A stretch of 13,195 nucleotides of DNA from Treponema sp. (GTDB lineage: Bacteria; Spirochaetota; Spirochaetia; Treponematales; Treponemataceae): the NCBI GenBank assembly GCA_017453705.1, contig JAFTEK010000207.1:1-13195 (forward strand). The letters are read 5' to 3'. A model generated the notes under the pieces. The model was not told the origin of the DNA and did not search any database. It worked only from the letters and a program-made list of their open reading frames with translations. This document shows, one piece after another, positions 7,481 through 13,195 of the stretch. A program made the position numbers and the translations under genes. How positions within the stretch are numbered: the stretch's first letter is position 1; every line of letters starts with the position of its first letter.

Positions 7481-9574
7481 ATGATGGAAGAAAATGAGCG
7501 GCCTGAAGGAGAACAAGCTACTTCTCCGGATGACCGTCCGCAGGATGGACACTCTCTTTCTCCTCATGAAGTCCTGGAGATGCTTCACCAGACCGCGCTC
7601 AAGGCTCCCGATCTGAGCGGGGTCTACTTGTGGAAGAACACCGGCGGTACTGTGATATACGTCGGCAAGGCCAAGAACCTCAAGAACAGGCTTACGTCCT
7701 ATTTCAACTCCAACAAGGACATAAAGACGAGGATGCTCGTCTCCCATGCAAGCTCCATCGAGTATATCACGACGAACAATGAGTACGAGGCGTTCCTTCT
7801 TGAGAACAACTTGATAAAGAAGTATACCCCCCGCTACAATATCAACCTGAAGGACGGCAAGTCCTATCCCGTCCTGCGGGTTACAAAGGAGGAATACCCC
7901 CGCTTGTTCAAGACCCGCCATATTGTGCAGGACGGCTCCATGTACTTCGGCCCTTTTCCTGACGCAGGCGCGCTGGATACATTTGTTGACACCATCTATG
8001 AGATATACCCCCTGCGTCACTGCAAGACATTCAGGGAGAAGGCTTCGCCCTGCCTTTATTATCACATAGGCCGCTGCCTTGCCCCCTGCTGCAAGGACGT
8101 TGACGAGTCAAGGTATGGGGAGTTCATATCAGAGATAATCTCACTTGTGGAAGGCTCTTCCAAAGCCGGTGGAACGGAGAGGCTTGAAGCCCAGATGAAG
8201 GAAGCTGCCGCCCGCATGGACTTTGAGAAGGCCGCGCGGATACGCGACGGGATTAAGGCACTCTCAGTCCTGCGCAACCAGAATATAGTGGAGGGCTTTG
8301 ACGGGGATGACCGTGACTATCTGGCTTCATGGCGGGAAGGGGAGCTGGTGAGCTTTACGGTCCTTAAGATACGCGCGGGGAAGCTTCTGGGCAGGGACAA
8401 CTACAGGACTGTCAGCCTGAACGAGGATACGGAGCTTTTGCCGGAGTTCATGGGGGCATATTACACTGAGAAGGAAAGCATACCCCCCCATATCTACGTG
8501 ATGACCGGTGACGGGATGGAGATAATAAGGCAGTGGATTTCAGAAAGCTACGGAATCCAAGCTGACATTTCCCTTGTCAGAAGCGGCATGGAAGGGGAGA
8601 AGCTCCATCAAGCCGCACTTGAGATGGCCAGGCAGAATGCAAAGGAAGACATAATCCGCCGCATGAGGGAGAGGGGGGATTTCCCTGCGATGGAGGAACT
8701 GCAGAAGGTTCTTTCTCTCCCAACCCTTCCTGTCCGCATCGAAGGATTTGATATAGCGCATATCGGTGGCAAGTTCCCGGTTGCATCCCTTATCAGTTTT
8801 TACAACGGCAACCCCGACAAGAAGAATTACCGCGAGTTCCGGCTCAAGACGACGGACGGAATCATAGATGACTTCGCTTCCATGAAGGAAGCGACCAGCC
8901 GCCGATATACCAGGCTGGTCAACGAGAACAAGCCCCTGCCCGACCTGATACTTATTGACGGAGGAATAGGACAGGTGAATGCGGTTGATGATGTCATATC
9001 ATCTCTCGGACTGGACATACCCATTGCGGGGCTGGCCAAGCGTGACGAGGAGATATGGCGGCCCCATGCGTCAAAGCCTGTCTGCTTGCCCAAAAGAAGC
9101 GATGCCCTCCGCCTGCTCCAGAGGGTGCGTGATGAGACGCACCGCTTTGCCACCAGCCGCAACCAGGAGCTGCGTACCAAGGAGAACGTGGTTTCACCTT
9201 TTGTCAAATTGCCAAATGTGGGCAAGGAAAGGGATAAAATCTTGATGAAGGAGTACGGGACTCTTTCCGCCCTCTGTGCCGCTCCAGAAGCTGATATTTC
9301 CAGAATCCTGCATGTGCGGGCAAATCAGGCGAGCGATATTCTTTTGGCTGCAAAGGAGCTTTTGCGTAGGCAGGAGGCACAAAAGGCGAGGGCAGGCCTG
9401 TCTCTTGACCTGCCGGGAACGACAAAGGAGAAGGCCGCCCGCTACAAGATTAACCATGACCTGGCCGCTTCTGCTTTGGGAACGGATGATGAGCCTGATG
9501 GCACTGCGGGTGCTGACTTGATGGTAGCCAGCCCCACGGAGGAATCTGGCGGCTATTTGGACTCCGAGTTGTAG
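7481..9574 (+). CDS. uvrC: UvrABC system protein C, excinuclease subunit
   Basis: UvrC makes the two incisions beside a DNA lesion after UvrA/UvrB loading in nucleotide excision repair. The order is canonical. The GIY-YIG nuclease covers 45-125 (GVY 47-49, YVGKAKNLKNR 60-70, E108). A Cys cluster C181, C191, C199, C203 matches the site reported to bind an iron-sulfur cluster in other UvrC proteins. The UvrB-binding UVR motif is at 233-262. The RNase H-like endonuclease has FDIAHIGG with D424, LIDGG with D493 and RDETHRFA with H554. A helix-hairpin-helix region runs from about 573 to 628. At 697 residues it is longer than the usual 600-620, with an acidic N-terminal extension and a 65-residue C-terminal tail. 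GGAG at 7476-7479 is unusually close to the tandem ATGs (7481, 7484); ATG 7580 (residue 34) is a possible alternative start. Its last 22 bp overlap apt. Confidence 0.95.
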   Translation: MMEENERPEGEQATSPDDRPQDGHSLSPHEVLEMLHQTALKAPDLSGVYLWKNTGGTVIYVGKAKNLKNRLTSYFNSNKDIKTRMLVSHASSIEYITTNNEYEAFLLENNLIKKYTPRYNINLKDGKSYPVLRVTKEEYPRLFKTRHIVQDGSMYFGPFPDAGALDTFVDTIYEIYPLRHCKTFREKASPCLYYHIGRCLAPCCKDVDESRYGEFISEIISLVEGSSKAGGTERLEAQMKEAAARMDFEKAARIRDGIKALSVLRNQNIVEGFDGDDRDYLASWREGELVSFTVLKIRAGKLLGRDNYRTVSLNEDTELLPEFMGAYYTEKESIPPHIYVMTGDGMEIIRQWISESYGIQADISLVRSGMEGEKLHQAALEMARQNAKEDIIRRMRERGDFPAMEELQKVLSLPTLPVRIEGFDIAHIGGKFPVASLISFYNGNPDKKNYREFRLKTTDGIIDDFASMKEATSRRYTRLVNENKPLPDLILIDGGIGQVNAVDDVISSLGLDIPIAGLAKRDEEIWRPHASKPVCLPKRSDALRLLQRVRDETHRFATSRNQELRTKENVVSPFVKLPNVGKERDKILMKEYGTLSALCAAPEADISRILHVRANQASDILLAAKELLRRQEAQKARAGLSLDLPGTTKEKAARYKINHDLAASALGTDDEPDGTAGADLMVASPTEESGGYLDSEL

Positions 9575-10095
9575 TTTATCAGGGTCGTTGCCTTTATGGG
9601 GTCGAGGACTTTCTCATAGCCCAGGAAAGGCAGTCCGATAACGCCGAATACGTCGGTGACGGTCGCCCCGCCCTGCTGAATCAGGTTGTTGGCGGCGCAA
9701 AGGGTTCCGCCGGTGGCAATCAGGTCGTCCACCAGCAGAATCTTCTGCCCCTTCTGGATGTCCGTGACGTGGACTTCTATCTCCGCCTGGGCGTACTCCA
9801 GGCTGTACTTGCAGTTGTAGGTCTTGCCCGGCAGCTTGCCGGCCTTGCGTATCAGGATGAGGGGCACTCCGACCCTCTCGGCGAATGGGGCGGCAAAGAT
9901 AAATCCCCGCGACTCAATGCCCGCCACAGCGTCTATCTGCTTGTCCTTGTAGATTTCAACCATGCGGTCTATGCAATACTTGAATGCATCAGGATGACGC
10001 AAGATACCCGTGATGTCATAAAAGAGCACTCCGTGCTTGGGAAAGTCCGGCACACGGCCTACAACCTTGTCTAATACTTCAAAATCCTTGTCCAT
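9553..10095 (-). CDS. apt: Adenine phosphoribosyltransferase
   Basis: A 180-residue type I phosphoribosyltransferase that converts adenine and PRPP to AMP and pyrophosphate in purine salvage. The PRPP-binding loop LLVDDLIATGGT lies at 120-131. The flanking family motifs are PDFPKHGVLFYDIT at 16-29, AGIESRGF at 58-65 and RKAGKLPG at 83-90. Length fits bacterial Apt (170-185). The start is ATG 10095 because GAGG at 10103-10106 sits 7 nt upstream; an in-frame TTG at 10113 would lie upstream of that site. It has its own promoter and is monocistronic. It converges on uvrC with a 22-bp overlap of coding ends, so no separate terminator fits between them. Catalytic residues appear intact. Confidence 0.96.
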   Translation of the reverse strand: MDKDFEVLDKVVGRVPDFPKHGVLFYDITGILRHPDAFKYCIDRMVEIYKDKQIDAVAGIESRGFIFAAPFAERVGVPLILIRKAGKLPGKTYNCKYSLEYAQAEIEVHVTDIQKGQKILLVDDLIATGGTLCAANNLIQQGGATVTDVFGVIGLPFLGYEKVLDPIKATTLINYNSESK

Positions 10096-10113
10096 GATCT
10101 TACCTCGAAGCAA

Positions 10114-10143
10114 ATTGTATTCCTAAATGCTGCCTGCTGTCAA
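10114..10143 (-). promoter_or_regulatory. apt promoter
   Basis: Read on the minus strand, a consensus TTGACA (10138-10143) and TACAAT (10114-10119) are 18 bp apart. The predicted start is near 10107, giving a very short leader of about 12 nt that just holds the GAGG ribosome binding site at 10103-10106. Confidence 0.7.
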
Positions 10144-10154
10144 TTGTTGAATGG

Positions 10155-10184
10155 GCAGCCACAAAAGCCGCAGCCACAAAAGCC
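10155..10184. repeat. Tandem duplication of a 15-bp unit
   Basis: GCAGCCACAAAAGCC occurs twice head to tail (10155-10169 and 10170-10184) without a mismatch. It lies between the stop of the SGNH-like gene and the apt promoter. No stable hairpin or T-run is seen, so I do not call it a terminator. It may be a replication-slippage duplication. Confidence 0.85.
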
Positions 10185-10196
10185 TTGGCAAGTGTG

Positions 10197-11303
10197 CTAT
10201 TGCCGCAGGTTCTTTGAAATAGGCACAAATATGTCTTGCAGCGTACCGTCAGGCTCTGCCTGGGATGGGTCAAATCCCATCTGCCGGTATTCCTCCAGCC
10301 CCGCCAGCATATCCTCCTGCATGGGAACGGACTGGGCGAAGTCCTCCGGGTAGTAACGGGCGAGCATTTTGCAGAACATGCATCCGCCCTTCAGGTTCAT
10401 GTGCCCCATGTTGTCAACAAAGCAGTCATCCGCCAGTCCGTATTCAAACCAGTCTACGGTTATACCTGGGTAATCCGCCTTGAGATTGCTGTAATATTCA
10501 GCGAAATCTCTCTTATAGTTCTCCGTAAAAATCAGGGAAGGATGGGATGGGAGCTTGACAATCTTGACTTGGATGCCATAAGAAAGACATAGCTCTATTA
10601 TTTTCCTGTAATAGTTATCATTCAGGGGGGCAATAGAGAAGGCATCCTGTGTGACATCTGTTGTTCCGAAAGCCACGGAGACTGGCTGCATGTATGCCCC
10701 TGCGTGAATGTCCGAATGACGGATTCTGTGCTTGTTGCTTTCTTTCCTGTTGGAAAACAGCCCCCTTATGACGGACAGCTGGTATATCCGGGGAGAGAAG
10801 AGGTAGAATTCCCAGATAGGGCAGTCGGGGACAGCCTTGAACTTGGTGCCGAATCGCCCGCACTCCTTGTTTATTTCCATTGATTCAGGGAGACTTAAAA
10901 TTTTTGTGGAACCGATTGACGGGAAGTGGCTGGCAAGGCTTCGGATCAGTCCGTCCGAGAAGCTTATGTAGCATGTTTTGGGCGGCGGGTTGTTCTTAAG
11001 GTAACGCCTTATTATATAGTATTCGTGTACGGGGCTTGAGCCCATGACTGAGAGGTTTGCCGAGCTTCCGTTTAGGAAGTTCGGGATGTAGGCGCAGTTT
11101 GCCAGCGAGTCCCCCAGGATGATTACGTTATATGGGGTCTCGTGATGTGTATCAGCAAAGTTTCGTGTCCAGATGGAGTCCGCCGTATCTTGGTCCACAT
11201 AGGACAATGGCGGGCACAAGGCGAAGAAAAGCCATATCAGAAACAGGGGCATGAGAGCCAGGAGTATGCGTGAAATCAGTTTTTGGGCAGGTCTTGCTTG
11301 CAT
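10197..11303 (-). CDS. SGNH-like membrane-anchored partner of the MBOAT acyltransferase
   Basis: A 368-residue protein with a short basic N-terminus and one hydrophobic segment (about 10-30) that acts as an uncleaved anchor or signal peptide, so the rest should be periplasmic. NVIILGDSLANC (59-70) carries the GDS nucleophile block of SGNH hydrolases, with S66 the likely nucleophile. D297-x3-H301 followed by N303 (DNMGHMN) near the C-terminus fits the catalytic Asp/His block. The fold and position match AlgJ/AlgX, PatB and DltD, the partners that finish acyl transfer started by an MBOAT protein, here encoded 21 bp upstream. The start is ATG 11303 with AAGAGG at 11310-11315 (6-nt spacing), preferred over TTG 11318. 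Sequence between the blocks is divergent and I cannot name a specific subfamily. The target is unknown; a surface glycan or wall polymer is likely. Confidence 0.7.
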   Translation of the reverse strand: MQARPAQKLISRILLALMPLFLIWLFFALCPPLSYVDQDTADSIWTRNFADTHHETPYNVIILGDSLANCAYIPNFLNGSSANLSVMGSSPVHEYYIIRRYLKNNPPPKTCYISFSDGLIRSLASHFPSIGSTKILSLPESMEINKECGRFGTKFKAVPDCPIWEFYLFSPRIYQLSVIRGLFSNRKESNKHRIRHSDIHAGAYMQPVSVAFGTTDVTQDAFSIAPLNDNYYRKIIELCLSYGIQVKIVKLPSHPSLIFTENYKRDFAEYYSNLKADYPGITVDWFEYGLADDCFVDNMGHMNLKGGCMFCKMLARYYPEDFAQSVPMQEDMLAGLEEYRQMGFDPSQAEPDGTLQDIFVPISKNLRQ

Positions 11304-11324
11304 GTTAGGCCTCTTCAAATCATT

Positions 11325-12818
11325 CTAGAACTGGAAGTACAGGAACTCTGTCTCAAGCAGGGATCTGAATATCAGTGTTCCCGCCACAAGAACCCAATAC
11401 AGGAACCATCGTATGACGGCGGGTAAAGATGAAATCAGCTCCCTTCCGTCGCGTTGCCTCGTTAGCAGGGAGGATATGAACAGGACAATGCAGAGGAAGA
11501 GGTTCACCAGCATGAAGTCCAGTCCTACCCCTGTGACTTTTCTGTTCATCATCAATATAGATAGGAAAGGGTTCGGGTCGCTCGCGGTGTAGAGAGCCTG
11601 CTCCGCCATTGCTAGCTCCGAGGGAATTGAAAGGAATTTCTTGAACACCTTGACGGCCTGCCCAAACCCGCTTGCCCTGAAAAAGACCCATCCTGCGCAG
11701 ACGAGGGCGAATGTTGTCAGAACCTGGACAGGCTTCCAGAAAGCTCTTGTTCCATTCTCTCCATCAAGTCCGAGAGCCATACGGATTTTCTTCCGTGCGG
11801 GAGAGGTAAGTCGGCTGGCGGCCATATACACGCCGTGCAGCATACCCCATGCGACGAAATGCCATGAGGCCCCGTGCCATATACCGCTTATCAAGAAGGT
11901 TGCCATAAGGTTCAGCTGTTGGCGGAATCTGGAGACCCTGTTGCCTCCTAGGGGGATATAGATGTAGTCGCGCAGCCAGCCCGACAGGGATATGTGCCAT
12001 CTTCTCCAGAAGTCCGGGATTGAGGTGGAGAAATAGGGGTGGTCAAAGTTCCTCATCAGGTTGAATCCCAGAACCTGTGCCGCACCTATGGCCATGTCGG
12101 AGTAACCTGCGAAGTCGGCGTATACCTGTATGGCAAAGCAGAACGTCGCCAGCAGGAGGGCTGTGCCATACGAATCATCGATATAGCGGTATACGGAATT
12201 CACGTAGACCGCCATTCGGTCGGCTATGACAATCTTGAGGAATAGCCCCCATGCCATGAGTTTGAGTCCGTCTGTTATCCGTTTGTAATCTAAGCTTGCC
12301 CTAGCCCTGAACTGGGGCAGCAGGTTCTTTGCCCGCTCAATGGGCCCTGCGACAAGCTGGGGAAAGAAGGTGACAAAGAGGGCGTAGTTGATGAAATCAC
12401 GTTCCGCCTTGAGCGTGCCACGGTAGACATCAATCGAGTAGCCCACGGCCTGGAATGTGTAGAAGGATATGCCGACCGGCAGGGCTATGTCCAGCAGGGG
12501 AAGGGAAGCCGTATTCGCAAGCCAGTTGTAATATTTGAAGAAGAAGAGAATGGACAGGTTGAGTAAGAGCGAGCCGACTAGGACGAGTTTTTTTCTTGTG
12601 GGGAACTTCTCCATGCCCAGGCCTGACAGATATGTTATGATCACCGAGGCGAGGATGAGAAAAAGGTATGCCGCTTTCCAGCAGGCATAGAAGTACAGGC
12701 TGGCCGCAAGGAGAAAGCACTGCGCCGGCCTGTTGCTCCTTGTATTCGCCGTCAAAAGTGCATAACATACGCAGACCACCGGGAAGAATACAAGGAACTG
12801 GACGGAGTTGAAAGGCAT
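11325..12818 (-). CDS. MBOAT family O-acyltransferase (AlgI/DltB-like)
   Basis: A 497-residue integral membrane protein with around ten or more hydrophobic segments along its length. MBOAT proteins move acyl groups, often acetyl, across the cytoplasmic membrane to an extracytoplasmic polymer. Family landmarks are PVGISFYTFQAVGYSIDVYRG (114-134), FFPQLVAGPIERA (151-163), YADFAGYSDMAIG (233-245), FWRRWHISLSGWLRDYIYIPLGG (270-292) and SGIWHGASWHF (311-321). H315 in WHGA is the probable catalytic histidine; H328 in WGMLHG is also conserved in the family. Length matches AlgI-type proteins (about 470-520). The start ATG 12818 gives the typical MPFNSVQFLVFFP beginning, but no clear Shine-Dalgarno precedes it. 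It lies 11 bp after the zinc-ribbon gene stop, so coupled translation is plausible. The SGNH-like gene follows at once, forming an acylation module. The acyl donor and acceptor cannot be read from sequence. Confidence 0.93.
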   Translation of the reverse strand: MPFNSVQFLVFFPVVCVCYALLTANTRSNRPAQCFLLAASLYFYACWKAAYLFLILASVIITYLSGLGMEKFPTRKKLVLVGSLLLNLSILFFFKYYNWLANTASLPLLDIALPVGISFYTFQAVGYSIDVYRGTLKAERDFINYALFVTFFPQLVAGPIERAKNLLPQFRARASLDYKRITDGLKLMAWGLFLKIVIADRMAVYVNSVYRYIDDSYGTALLLATFCFAIQVYADFAGYSDMAIGAAQVLGFNLMRNFDHPYFSTSIPDFWRRWHISLSGWLRDYIYIPLGGNRVSRFRQQLNLMATFLISGIWHGASWHFVAWGMLHGVYMAASRLTSPARKKIRMALGLDGENGTRAFWKPVQVLTTFALVCAGWVFFRASGFGQAVKVFKKFLSIPSELAMAEQALYTASDPNPFLSILMMNRKVTGVGLDFMLVNLFLCIVLFISSLLTRQRDGRELISSLPAVIRWFLYWVLVAGTLIFRSLLETEFLYFQF

Positions 12819-12829
12819 TTTTTATACCG

Positions 12830-13195
12830 CTAGCCTACAATGTCACCGGTGTCAAACGGGTCTCCGCACTCCGGGCAGAACTTAGGGGGCTTGTGTGGGT
12901 CGGCGGGTTCCCAGCCGCACTTGTCGCACTTGTAGAGGGGTGCTCCTGCTGGCTTGGGTTTGCCGCACTCAGAGCAGAACTTGCCCTTGTTGACCGCTCC
13001 ACATGCGCAAGTCCAACCTGCTGTTTCAGCCGGCTTGGGAGCACCGCAGTCGGGGCAGAACTTGCCTGTCGCGTTGGAGCCGCACTTGGGGCATTTCCAG
13101 CTTGCCGCATTTGCCACCGCCCCGCCAGAAGCCTGTCCGCCAGAGGGAGCCTCCCCGCCCTGTGGGGCAAAGCTTCCCGGTGGGACTTGGCTTCC
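12830..13195 (-). CDS. C-terminal part of an SPFH/zinc-ribbon (YdjI-like) protein
   Basis: Only the last 121 residues are visible; the frame is open to the right window edge, so the start lies outside. It opens with a Gly/Pro/Ala/Gln-rich linker of about 27 residues. Three zinc-ribbon units follow: WKCPKCG...FCPDCG, WTCACG...FCSECG and YKCDKCGW...FCPECG, ending shortly after [10 protein letters not shown]. This linker plus triple ribbon is the tail that I know from YdjI-like proteins annotated as SPFH-domain or 'virion core protein-like', membrane-associated scaffold proteins in Firmicutes and spirochaetes. The SPFH domain itself is not in the window, so the full identity is inferred. The GTG at 13117 is an internal codon, not a start. 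The MBOAT gene begins 11 bp downstream on the same strand with no terminator between, so read-through is likely. Confidence 0.72.
   Translation of the reverse strand, partial: GSQVPPGSFAPQGGEAPSGGQASGGAVANAASWKCPKCGSNATGKFCPDCGAPKPAETAGWTCACGAVNKGKFCSECGKPKPAGAPLYKCDKCGWEPADPHKPPKFCPECGDPFDTGDIVG

Noticed and set aside
12821..12855. Promoter for the MBOAT gene (TTGACA 12850-12855 with TATAAA 12821-12826, minus strand)
   Set aside because: The spacer is 23 bp, too long for sigma-70, and the -10-like box is so close to the ATG that transcription would start inside the gene.

Overview
This 13.2-kb window is an ordinary-looking chromosomal stretch of a moderately GC-rich bacterium. I infer a Treponema-like spirochaete from the mix of gene families: a ThrA-type aspartokinase/homoserine dehydrogenase fusion, a YdjI-like SPFH/zinc-ribbon protein, a COG1373-type ATPase, and a large EF-hand/membrane protein. 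No rRNA, tRNA, CRISPR array, transposase or phage gene is visible. The taxonomic guess is inference, not proof.

Layout. From 1 to 294 there is a leader with a strong promoter (TTGAAT-17-TATAAT), then a PlsC-like acyltransferase (+, 295-1191). It converges on an AAA/DUF4143 ATPase (-, 1233-2444). In front of the ATPase lie three identical 16-bp near-palindromes spaced exactly 40 bp apart. Further upstream on the same strand is the fused aspartokinase/homoserine dehydrogenase (-, 2594-5089). A 168-bp divergent intergenic region carries back-to-back promoters, one for thrA and one for a 736-residue EF-hand/membrane protein (+, 5258-7468). Both promoters place the predicted transcription start almost on the start codon, so both mRNAs look leaderless. 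The EF-hand gene is followed 12 bp later by uvrC (+, 7481-9574). The tail of uvrC overlaps the tail of the convergent apt gene (-, 9553-10095) by 22 bp. apt has its own promoter (TTGACA-18-TACAAT) and a good ribosome binding site.

The right third is a minus-strand cluster read from the right edge: the C-terminus of an SPFH/zinc-ribbon protein (12830-13195, running off the window), an 11-bp gap, an MBOAT O-acyltransferase (11325-12818), a 21-bp gap, and an SGNH-like membrane-anchored partner (10197-11303). The last two resemble AlgI/AlgJ, PatA/PatB and DltB/DltD pairs and probably O-acylate an envelope polymer or glycan.

Functionally the window mixes housekeeping (amino-acid synthesis, nucleotide excision repair, adenine salvage, phospholipid synthesis) with envelope modification and two poorly understood proteins: the EF-hand/membrane protein and the ATPase with its phased palindromes. 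The palindrome array in front of the ATPase and the divergent leaderless promoters are the most unusual features seen.
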